A stretch of 64,000 bases of DNA. Origin: Ferrovibrio terrae (GTDB lineage: Bacteria; Pseudomonadota; Alphaproteobacteria; Ferrovibrionales; Ferrovibrionaceae). Where the stretch lies: positions 1,214,001 to 1,278,000 of the forward strand of contig NZ_CP041636.1 in assembly GCF_007197755.1 (NCBI RefSeq), written 5' to 3'. Below the pieces are notes generated by a model. That model searched no databases and had not been told where the DNA came from. It saw nothing but the letters and a program-made list of their open reading frames with translations. This document shows positions 57,392 through 64,000 of the stretch, in pieces. How positions within the stretch are numbered: the stretch's first letter is position 1; each line of letters starts with the position of its first letter. A program made the position numbers and the translations under genes.

Positions 57392-59683
57392 TCAGCCGAT
57401 CCTGAAGCGCGCCACCTGCGCCGCCAGCTCGCCGGCCTGGTTTGCCATGGCCTGGGCGGAGGCGTTGGTCTGTTCGACCAGCGCCCCGTTGCGCTGCGTC
57501 ATCTCGTCCATGTTCACCACCGCGCCGTTGACCTCTTCCAGACCACGCGCCTGTTCGCTGCTGGCAGCGGCGATCTCGGCCACGATATCCGACACCTTCT
57601 TCACCGAAGTCACGATCTCGGCCAGCGCCGCGCCGGTCTGGTTCACCAGGGCCGCACCCGTCTTCACCTGCGTGTTGGAGGCCTGGATCAGGCCCTTGAT
57701 CTCCCGGCTGGCATTGGCCGAACGCTGCGCCAGCGCGCGCACTTCCTGCGCCACCACGGCAAAGCCCTTGCCGGCCTCGCCTGCCCTCGCTGCCTCAACG
57801 CTTGCGTTGAGGGCGAGAAGGTTGGTCTGGAAGGCGATCTCGTCGATCAGTCCGACGATGTCACTGATCTTGCGCGCGCTGTCCTCGATCTGGGTCACCG
57901 CCGTGACCGCGTCGGCCACCACGCTGCCGCCCTTCTCGGCGGTGTCGCGGGCCGCCACCGCCAGCTGGTTGGCCGCCTGCGCGTTGTCGGCATTCTGCTT
58001 CACGGTGGCCGTCACCTCGTGCATCGAGGCCGCCGTCTGCTCAAGTGCCGCGGCCTGGCTCTCCGTGCGCTGCGCCAGATCCTGGCTGCCGGTCGAAATC
58101 TCCGCCGAAGCGTCCCGGACGGTATTGGCACTCTGCGCGATCTGGCGCATCGCATCGGCCAGCGTCTCGCCCGCCATGTTCACATCGCCCTGCAGCTTGG
58201 CGAAGACACCGTGATAGTCGCCATCGACGCGCCGCGTGAGATCGCCAGACGCAAGGCCTGACAGCACGCCGCCGACATCGGCGATGGCACCGCTGATCGC
58301 ATCGAGCAGGCGATTGATGCCATCGCCCAGACGGACGGCGACACCATCGAGCGGCGCGGTGTCGATGCGGTGCTGCAGGTCGCCGGCGGCAGCCGCCGCC
58401 ACAATCTCGCCGACCGCACGATCGAGCAGCGCATCCTGTTCACCACGCGTCTGTTCGGCGCTGCGCCGTTCCAGGTCCACGGCCTGGCGCAGCTGCTCGT
58501 TCTCGGCACCGTTCTGCTTGAACACCGCAACGGCATTGGCCATGCGGCCGATTTCGTCGCCGCGCTGCAGACCCGGCACGATGGCGCTGAAATCGCCACG
58601 CGCCAGCACCGACATCGCCTGTGTCAGCGCCACGATGGGATTGGCGATGTTGCGGCCGATCAGCCAGGCAAAGATGATGCCGATCGCCAGTGCCACCAGC
58701 GACACGGCCAGCACGGTGGCAAATGTCGTTTCCAAGACGCTGATGGCGCCGTCGCGTTCGCGCGCAAGCGTGGCACCCTGGCTGGTCTTCACCTGATCGA
58801 TCTTCTCGACGATCTGGGCGATCTCCTGTTCGATCTCCTGATAGACCAGTCGATTGATGTCGCCTGCAGCCGCAGCGGCAGCCAGGATTCCGGCTTCGTA
58901 CTGCTTGGCGAAGCCTTCGGCCTCGGCGGCGAGTTTCTGCAGCGCTTCATCATCCAGCACGGCCTTCAGATCTTCGATCATGTCGACGAAGGTGCCGACC
59001 TTGCCACGCGCCTCGTTGGCCATCGCCATGTCGCCCTTGCCAACAAAGCGCGTGGCGGCAATGCGGATTTCGGAAAAGCCGTCGAGCACCAGGCCGGCTT
59101 CGCTGGCGGAAACGAAATCCTGTTTCTTGTTGGCGGCCTTCACCAGTTGCACCAGGCTGTCGCGCGCCCGCGGGCCATAAACATCGAGCTGGCTGCCGGT
59201 GACGGATTTCAGCGTGTTGCGCGCCGTGATCGCCTGCGCCAGCTTGGCGAAGGCGCTCTTCAACTGCGGTGCAGCCTCGGCCAGCATCGCCTTGCGCTGC
59301 GGATCACGCACGCCGGCAACCAGAGTGTCGAGCGTTTCGGTCATCTGCGGTTCGAGCCGGCGTGTGGCGAGCAGGCCGCGCGGATCGTCGCGCTCGATGT
59401 ACAGCAGCAGATTGCGGCGCAGATCCAGCATGTCGCGCTCGAACTGCTGCAGACGCTGGTTGTTGCCGGTGATGCGATCATAAGTGCCGAAAGCGCTGCG
59501 GCCGGCCTGCACGCCATAGACCGACGCGGCCGAGACGATCACCAGCAGGCCGAGGGCAATGCCGAAGCCGATGGCGATGCGGGCACGGATGCCGAGGCGG
59601 CCGAACCAGGCGGCCAGCGGCGGCTTGCGGGATTCCGTTGCGGGTTGGGGGATGAGATCGGTGGCGGCTTCGGAAACGGCCAT
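57392..59683 (-). CDS. Transmembrane methyl-accepting chemotaxis protein
   Basis: The 763-residue protein has TM1 near residues 40-60, a periplasmic helical sensor of about 300 residues resembling bimodular four-helix ligand domains, and TM2 ([22 protein letters not shown]). Two HAMP-like stretches follow, then the signalling hairpin [49 protein letters not shown] with flanking methylation helices. It should modulate CheA through CheW. The ATG at 59683 is used, with GGAG about 10 nt upstream. No CheB/CheR-binding pentapeptide is at the C-terminus (ends ARFRIG). Confidence 0.94.
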   Translation of the reverse strand: MAVSEAATDLIPQPATESRKPPLAAWFGRLGIRARIAIGFGIALGLLVIVSAASVYGVQAGRSAFGTYDRITGNNQRLQQFERDMLDLRRNLLLYIERDDPRGLLATRRLEPQMTETLDTLVAGVRDPQRKAMLAEAAPQLKSAFAKLAQAITARNTLKSVTGSQLDVYGPRARDSLVQLVKAANKKQDFVSASEAGLVLDGFSEIRIAATRFVGKGDMAMANEARGKVGTFVDMIEDLKAVLDDEALQKLAAEAEGFAKQYEAGILAAAAAAGDINRLVYQEIEQEIAQIVEKIDQVKTSQGATLARERDGAISVLETTFATVLAVSLVALAIGIIFAWLIGRNIANPIVALTQAMSVLARGDFSAIVPGLQRGDEIGRMANAVAVFKQNGAENEQLRQAVDLERRSAEQTRGEQDALLDRAVGEIVAAAAAGDLQHRIDTAPLDGVAVRLGDGINRLLDAISGAIADVGGVLSGLASGDLTRRVDGDYHGVFAKLQGDVNMAGETLADAMRQIAQSANTVRDASAEISTGSQDLAQRTESQAAALEQTAASMHEVTATVKQNADNAQAANQLAVAARDTAEKGGSVVADAVTAVTQIEDSARKISDIVGLIDEIAFQTNLLALNASVEAARAGEAGKGFAVVAQEVRALAQRSANASREIKGLIQASNTQVKTGAALVNQTGAALAEIVTSVKKVSDIVAEIAAASSEQARGLEEVNGAVVNMDEMTQRNGALVEQTNASAQAMANQAGELAAQVARFRIG

Positions 59684-59760
59684 CGCTGGAAACTCCATAA
59701 ACTGGGCCGGAATGACCGGCCTGCCGGCGGCGCTGGATTGCGGAACAGGAAGAGCTGGGA

Positions 59761-59844
59761 TCAAGCGGCCAGAGGGCCGGCGGACTGGGCAGCAGCGGAG
59801 GGACAGGTCGGCGGACAGGGGGGCGGGCAGATCGTGCAATCCAT
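59761..59844 (-). CDS. Putative 27-residue Cys/Pro-rich peptide upstream of the chemoreceptor
   Basis: An ATG at 59844 with GAGGAG 8 nt upstream opens a frame starting [20 protein letters not shown] and ending 77 bp before the receptor start. Four cysteines lie within 12 residues (positions 3, 6, 10 and 14), spaced by Pro. This could be a metal-binding or redox-active leader peptide, or its translation could control the downstream gene. It could also be chance, as the region is GC-rich. The strong Shine-Dalgarno is the main support. Confidence 0.4.
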   Translation of the reverse strand: MDCTICPPPCPPTCPSAAAQSAGPLAA

Positions 59845-60220
59845 ACGGGAAACTCCTCAGTCACAGCTTGGCGACCTGTCTTGGCAGGCCTGATGCCCTG
59901 TTCCGGCGTTTCCCGGACTCACACTCGCCAGAGCCGACACGACGGTCAAGTCGCTTCACCAGCGCTGGGTTATCGAAATTTTAGAATAGCGTCGCGCCGC
60001 GCGAAAACGGCTTGAACACGCCCTGACGTCATGGTTGTCTTCCGGGGTAAGTCATTCTCGCGACAGGCGGAATCGGCAACGCCGAATGCCCGGTAAGTCG
60101 AGGAAATGCGGTGCTTTTAGTCCGAAATGCAAATTTGCAACCGGGTAGCAGCCGCTGGCAACTAATGGTAAAAACACTACATCGAATGCTTGTAAAGCTT
60201 CACTTGTGATGGAGACGTTC
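59845..60220. other. Divergent promoter region of chemoreceptor unit and XRE regulator, with palindrome
   Basis: This 376-bp region contains no gene. The perfect palindrome TGCAAATTTGCA at 60128-60139, about 80 bp before the XRE gene, is a candidate autoregulatory operator. The segment becomes AT-richer towards the XRE start. Confidence 0.5.
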
Positions 60221-60694
60221 ATGCGTAAACCGAACCCTTATGACGCCCATGTCGGGGCCCGGCTGCGCGCTTGCCGTACCCTTGCCGGTTTCAGTCAGGA
60301 ACGCCTGGGTACGTCGGTCCAGCTGAGCTTCCAGCAGATTCAGAAATACGAGAAGGGCCTGAACCGCATCGGCGCCAGCCGCCTGCAGCAGTTCGCCCAG
60401 ATCCTGAATGTGCCGCCGTCCTACTTCTTCGAGGACATGCCCGGCATCGAGCAGCAGCCCACCGCGCGGCCCGAACATGCCGTCGTCTCGGAAATCGAGC
60501 AGGACAAGAGCCCGGTATCGCGCCGCCAGGCGCTCGAACTGGTGCGTAATTTCGGCAAGATCACGGACTCGATGGTGCGCGACCGCATCTTCCAGCTGAT
60601 CAAGGCCGCTGCCGCGTCTTACAGCGGCAAGCCCGAAGGTGAGGAAGGCGGCGAAACTCCCGCTGTCGCGGCCACACCGGCGACCGAAGCGTAA
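60221..60694 (+). CDS. XRE-family helix-turn-helix regulator
   Basis: The N-terminal HTH of this 157-residue protein is HVGARLRACRTLAGFSQERLGTSVQLSFQQIQKYEKGLNRIGASRLQQFAQILNVPPSYFFEDMPG, the typical alphaproteobacterial SinR/XRE type. The second half has a helix (SRRQALELVRNFGKITDSMVRDRIFQLIKAAAASY) and an acidic tail. The ATG at 60221 with GGAG 7 nt upstream decides the start. The gene is monocistronic, ended by a strong terminator, and is probably autoregulated through the upstream palindrome. Confidence 0.92.
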   Translation: MRKPNPYDAHVGARLRACRTLAGFSQERLGTSVQLSFQQIQKYEKGLNRIGASRLQQFAQILNVPPSYFFEDMPGIEQQPTARPEHAVVSEIEQDKSPVSRRQALELVRNFGKITDSMVRDRIFQLIKAAAASYSGKPEGEEGGETPAVAATPATEA

Positions 60695-60718
60695 AACGCA
60701 GTCCGACCGATACGATTG

Positions 60719-60746
60719 AACCGGGCCCGCAAGGGCCCGGTTTTTT
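60719..60746 (+). terminator. Intrinsic terminator of the XRE gene
   Basis: AACCGGGCCC / GGGCCCGGTT stem with a GCAA tetraloop followed by a T-tract. Confidence 0.95.
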
Positions 60747-60985
60747 CATGCCTGCATTTCCGTGACCGCGGCCGTCGATCCCGACAGCGCCGTTGCACCT
60801 CGCCTGCAGCAACCGCTGCAGGTTCACTCCTGAAATAAATTCCATCCATCGCGCGGAGACTGACAGCGCAATGGATATTCGCGTGTGCGGCGCGCCGTGC
60901 ATTGCAACCATAGTTAGTCGCTCCGCCGCTTCCTTAACCTCAGGTGTATAACCTGTCTCCGTTAACCAAAGCCAAGGAGGCAGAC

Positions 60986-61798
60986 ATGACCTATCAATCA
61001 CGCATCAATACCGGTACCGCTTTCCGGCGCCTGCCGGATCAGATCACCGTGCAGCATGGCCCGCGCGAAGAGCTTGGCCATTTCTTCCTGACCGCCGACA
61101 AGGCGGCACGGGAGCGCGGCGTCAGCTTAAGCCTGAATGCCGATTTCGATTACCTGCGCAACGTGAACAACGCCAACAAGGACAGCTGGGACAGTCTGGC
61201 ACCCAGCTTCAACAACAGCCTGAGCGATATCGACGCCAGCAACGGCTTCTGCATCATCGGCCGCAACGAGGCCGGTGATGTGGTGTCGACGCAGGCAGCG
61301 CGCGTCTATGACCTGACCGGCAGTTCGCTGGCGGAGTGCGTTTCCAGCTTCCGCTTCTTCTATGCCGATCCGAAGCAGATGTGCGAGCCGGGTGAGACCT
61401 GCAGCTTCACCTCGCCGAGTGCGACGAAGCTGAGCGGTCGCATCGTGTTTTCCGGTTCGACCTGGATCCATCCCGACTATCGCAAGCGTGGCCTGCCGGC
61501 GATCCTGCCGCGCATCAGCCGTGCGCTGGCGCTGACGCAGTGGAATACCGATTACACGATCAGTTTCGTGAAGTTCATCCTGGTGGAGAAGGGCGTGGCC
61601 AAAGCCTATGGCTACAGCAACGTGGAACCGGCGCTGGAATGGCGCGCGCCGGACGGCAAGATGCGCTATCAGGGCGCGCTGATCTGGATGGACCGGCAGG
61701 AACTGCTGGCCGACATGCAGCGCTTCCCGGACCTGATCGCGCCGAAGGACGAACATGTCGCACCGGTTACGGGCGAGATTCGCGCAGCATTGAATTGA
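60986..61798 (+). CDS. GNAT-fold-like protein of unknown substrate
   Basis: The 270-residue protein has a central FSGSTWIHPDYRKRGLPAILPRISRALALTQWN stretch that resembles GNAT motif A (R-x-x-G-x-x/A acetyl-CoA loop). Strand-rich parts precede it (GFCIIGRNEAGDVVSTQAARVYDLTGSSLAECVSSFRFFY) and ISFVKFILVEKGVAKAYGYSNVEPALEW follows. It is longer than most GNATs. AAGGAGG lies 6 nt before the ATG at 60986. It is convergent with the PAS-like gene at 61926; both flank the his/hsl locus and could belong together. Confidence 0.6.
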   Translation: MTYQSRINTGTAFRRLPDQITVQHGPREELGHFFLTADKAARERGVSLSLNADFDYLRNVNNANKDSWDSLAPSFNNSLSDIDASNGFCIIGRNEAGDVVSTQAARVYDLTGSSLAECVSSFRFFYADPKQMCEPGETCSFTSPSATKLSGRIVFSGSTWIHPDYRKRGLPAILPRISRALALTQWNTDYTISFVKFILVEKGVAKAYGYSNVEPALEWRAPDGKMRYQGALIWMDRQELLADMQRFPDLIAPKDEHVAPVTGEIRAALN

Positions 61799-61829
61799 TG
61801 CGTCGCGGGTAATTTTCGCAGAGGTGAAA

Positions 61830-61850
61830 GCCGGCCGAGAATCAGCCGGC
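61830..61850. terminator. Hairpin between convergent genes
   Basis: GCCGGC-N9-GCCGGC lies in the 127 bp between the GNAT-like and PAS-like genes. The stem is only 6 bp with no T-tract, so it is a weak terminator candidate. Confidence 0.35.
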
Positions 61851-61925
61851 GATTACCTGACCGCTGTTTCTGTCAGTAAAATTCAGCGCAGCCCGAAAAG
61901 TCAGCCCAGAAGCCTGGCCAGAAAC

Positions 61926-62795
61926 TCAGCTCTGGGGCTTGCTGTCGAACGACAGCGGGATCGCCAGCTGCATATTCACCAGCGAACTGCCGGTCAGCAT
62001 CCGACTGCCATCGGTCTGCCGCCAGGGCAGAATCATGCGCTGGTAACGGCGCCGGCGCGGATCGTGATCCGGTTCCTCGATGATCGCATCAACATCATCG
62101 AGCGCGGGCCGGCCGCTTTCGAGGCAGGTGCGGTAGCTGTTTTCGACCCAGGCGCCATAGGCGCGGTCGGGCTGGTCGGACACGCGGCGACCGGCAACCT
62201 TCTGCATCTGGAAATTGTCATAGATGGTGAAGCCGCCGCCGGTGGCGTTGACGAAGAGTTCGTTGTTGCGCGGTTCGACGAACACCGTGCGCTCGATCAG
62301 ACCACTGCTGCTGAGATAGCGCTGCACCGGATCGGAATAGGTGCCGCCCTCGAAGCGCCAGAGTTCGAACAGGCTGCTGAGATGATGATGTGCATGATAC
62401 AGCCATTCGCTCGGCTGGTGCGCATGTGCAATGAACTGGTCGCGCATGCGCGGCTCGCGCAGCGGCGCCAGTTCGTCCAGACGCGCCAGCAGACCGTTCG
62501 GCTCGACGAACACTTCCTCGAGCCAGCCGGTGGCATAGAAAACCAGCGCGACCGGCTTGGACAGCACGGCCTTGCGCAGATAAGGCTTGAGCGAGTTCAC
62601 AATCGCCTGGCTGACCATGCCGGCGCGGAACTGCATCAGCGTGACCTCGTCTTCGATCACCAGCCAGACATAGCCGAGATTGCGCGCGGCATAGGCGGCG
62701 AGATCGAAATCGGGATCGGTATGGCCGAGCCGTTCGGCCAACGTTGCCGACGGCCAGCGCCACCAATGCCCTTGCGGGTCGATCAGATAATTCAT
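61926..62795 (-). CDS. Uncharacterised protein with C-terminal PAS_5-like segment
   Basis: The N-terminal part of this 289-residue protein ([72 protein letters not shown]) has no recognised domain. The C-terminal half contains [21 protein letters not shown] and finishes with [35 protein letters not shown]. That resembles the end of alphaproteobacterial PAS_5-type sensor domains (YxRLxLPL...). There is no HisKA, EAL, HTH or membrane segment, so any output is through partner proteins. It is convergent with the GNAT-like gene. Confidence 0.6.
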   Translation of the reverse strand: MNYLIDPQGHWWRWPSATLAERLGHTDPDFDLAAYAARNLGYVWLVIEDEVTLMQFRAGMVSQAIVNSLKPYLRKAVLSKPVALVFYATGWLEEVFVEPNGLLARLDELAPLREPRMRDQFIAHAHQPSEWLYHAHHHLSSLFELWRFEGGTYSDPVQRYLSSSGLIERTVFVEPRNNELFVNATGGGFTIYDNFQMQKVAGRRVSDQPDRAYGAWVENSYRTCLESGRPALDDVDAIIEEPDHDPRRRRYQRMILPWRQTDGSRMLTGSSLVNMQLAIPLSFDSKPQS

Positions 62796-63036
62796 TCAAT
62801 ACCCCTGCCGCGCCTGCCTGCGGCGACAGATAAATTTTAGGGCAGCGCCTGAGCTAAGTCGAGGGGGCTGGCCGCAACCCGGAGGCCACAACTGGGCGCT
62901 GCTACCGCGGTTGCGTAGACTGCTGGTTGTGCCGGGCGTCACAGGTCGTCTCATTGCAGTGCGATGGAGCCGGCTTGCAGCCCGGCCTGCGCGCCCCTAC
63001 ATGAAGGTCCGTTTCGATGCCGAGGATTTCCCGATC

Positions 63037-63558
63037 ATGACGACAATTATTGCTGTCCGTAAGGGCAACCAGATCGTTCTCGCCGGTGACGGGCAGGTCA
63101 GCCTGGGCCAGACGGTGATCAAGTCGAATGCGCGCAAGGTGCGCCGTCTCGGCGACGGATCGGTGGTGGCCGGTTTCGCCGGAGCAACCGCCGATGCCTT
63201 CACGCTGTTCGAGCGACTGGAAGCCAAGCTGGAACGCTATCCCAACCAGCTGGCGCGCGCCTGCGTGGAGCTTGCCAAGGACTGGCGCACCGATCGCTAT
63301 CTGCGTCGCCTGGAAGCGATGATGGCGGTGGCTGACAAAGCCGTGTCGCTGGTGCTGACCGGGACCGGCGATGTGCTGGAGCCCGAGGACGGCCTGATCG
63401 GCATCGGCTCGGGCGGCAATTACGCACTCGCCGCCGCGCGCGCGCTGATCGACCGCGACGACATGGATGCCGAGGCGATCGCGCGCAAGAGCCTGAAGAT
63501 CGCCGCCGATATCTGCGTCTACACCAATGGCAACATCATCGTAGAAAAGCTGTCATGA
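63037..63558 (+). CDS. hslV: ATP-dependent protease peptidase subunit HslV
   Basis: This 173-residue T1-family peptidase has [28 protein letters not shown] at the N-terminus, where Thr2 becomes the catalytic nucleophile after Met removal, then [20 protein letters not shown] and [16 protein letters not shown]. It forms the double-hexameric proteolytic core with HslU. The ATG at 63037, with GAGGA about 10 nt upstream, leaves no propeptide beyond Met. An ATG at 63001 would add 12 residues and has no ribosome-binding site. The stop overlaps hslU by ATGA. Confidence 0.96.
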   Translation: MTTIIAVRKGNQIVLAGDGQVSLGQTVIKSNARKVRRLGDGSVVAGFAGATADAFTLFERLEAKLERYPNQLARACVELAKDWRTDRYLRRLEAMMAVADKAVSLVLTGTGDVLEPEDGLIGIGSGGNYALAAARALIDRDDMDAEAIARKSLKIAADICVYTNGNIIVEKLS

Positions 63559-64000
63559 CCTCTTTCTCGCCGCGTGAAATCGTTTCCGAACTCGACCGCT
63601 ACATCGTCGGCCAGCACGATGCCAAGAAGGCGGTCGCCGTCGCATTGCGCAACCGCTGGCGCCGCCAGCAGCTGCCCGAAGGCTTACGCGAGGAAGTGCT
63701 GCCCAAGAACATCCTGATGATCGGCCCCACCGGCGTCGGCAAGACCGAGATTTCACGCCGCCTGGCCAAGCTGGCCAATGCACCCTTCCTGAAGGTGGAA
63801 GCCACCAAGTTCACTGAAGTGGGCTATGTCGGCCGCGATGTTGAGCAGATCGTGCGCGACCTGCTGGAAGGCGCGCTGACCATGATCCGCGAGAGAAAGC
63901 GCAAGGACGTTTCGGCCCGCGCGGAGCTTGCAGCGGAAGAACGCCTGCTGGATGCGCTGGTTGGCGACAAGGCCAATGTCGAGACGCGGCAGAAATTCCG
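63555..64000 (+). CDS. hslU: ATP-dependent protease ATPase subunit HslU (3' end outside window)
   Basis: The 148 residues visible match the HslU N-terminus: [37 protein letters not shown], Walker A GPTGVGKT (about residues 57-64), then [35 protein letters not shown], the conserved pore region GYVG. It unfolds and feeds substrates to HslV. The coding region continues beyond 64000. Confidence 0.97.
   Translation, partial: MTSFSPREIVSELDRYIVGQHDAKKAVAVALRNRWRRQQLPEGLREEVLPKNILMIGPTGVGKTEISRRLAKLANAPFLKVEATKFTEVGYVGRDVEQIVRDLLEGALTMIRERKRKDVSARAELAAEERLLDALVGDKANVETRQKF

Noticed and set aside
57040-58261. Rightward frame of about 440 codons reading from the unknown gene into the chemoreceptor
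   Set aside because: It is antisense to the chemoreceptor signalling domain. The AT-rich stretch it crosses has hairpins but no ribosome-binding site.
1-64000. tRNA, rRNA, integrase, transposase or prophage genes
   Set aside because: None were recognised by reading both strands. A covariance or profile search would be needed to exclude a divergent small RNA.

Overview
The window is GC-rich, densely coded chromosomal DNA from an alphaproteobacterium. The gene set and order point to a Rhodospirillales-like lineage: hslV-hslU beside a hisB-H-A-F-E block with a HIT protein, purC-S-Q-L followed by bolA and a CGFS glutaredoxin, the alphaproteobacterial F1-ATPase zeta subunit, and the hemC-hemD-mitofilin-HemY block divergent from tsaD-gpsA. 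The genus cannot be named from this sequence alone. No rRNA, tRNA, CRISPR array, integrase or insertion sequence was found.

Layout. 1-1.4 kb: 3'-truncated soluble chemotaxis receptor with three tandem PAS domains. 1.6-5.7 kb: heme block on the minus strand. 5.7-8.7 kb: tsaD, gpsA, an EVE protein, a palindromic repeat pair and a Rieske protein. 8.7-9.3 kb: two small genes, a Fur-box-like site and a terminator. 9.7-13.7 kb: membrane nucleotide cyclase, 2OG-Fe oxygenase, SnoaL-like protein, creatininase and WYL regulator. 13.8-14.0 kb: a helically phased array of twelve 10-bp TTCG units ahead of rpsD. 15-18.7 kb: hybrid kinase and CheY-like protein. 18.7-21.8 kb: small regulator/target pairs (HxlR with flavodoxin, TetR with a YdhR-like protein and a GFA protein). 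21.9-27.1 kb: grxD, bolA, purine genes and the zeta subunit. 27.1-30.4 kb: multicopper oxidase, EamA exporter and a MarR-GNAT fusion. 30.5-34.5 kb: trehalose operon otsB-GH15-otsA. 34.7-40.2 kb: two alpha/beta hydrolases, an MddA-like methyltransferase, a MarR regulator with a three-copy 17-bp operator, and intact and broken copies of a TTC38-family TPR gene. 40.4-44.9 kb: TetR, a ferredoxin-domain nucleotide cyclase and a double-PAS hybrid kinase. 45.0-49.1 kb: a secreted trypsin-like/subtilisin-like protease pair and a convergent lipoprotein. 49.4-51.4 kb: ZnuD-like receptor under a double Zur site. 51.5-56.4 kb: histidine operon. 56.5-62.8 kb: accessory insert (unknown protein, transmembrane chemotaxis receptor with a 27-codon Cys-rich leader ORF, XRE regulator, GNAT-like and PAS_5-like proteins). 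63-64 kb: hslV and truncated hslU.

The housekeeping operons are tightly packed, with ATGA or TAATG overlaps. The accessory genes are mostly paired with a local regulator and a visible palindromic operator. The least explained items are the phased TTCG array (13841-13960), the duplicated MarR operator and broken TTC38 copy (37.3-38.2 kb), the S1/S8 protease pair with lipoprotein (45.0-49.1 kb), and two small ORFs (8816-8926 and 59761-59844).
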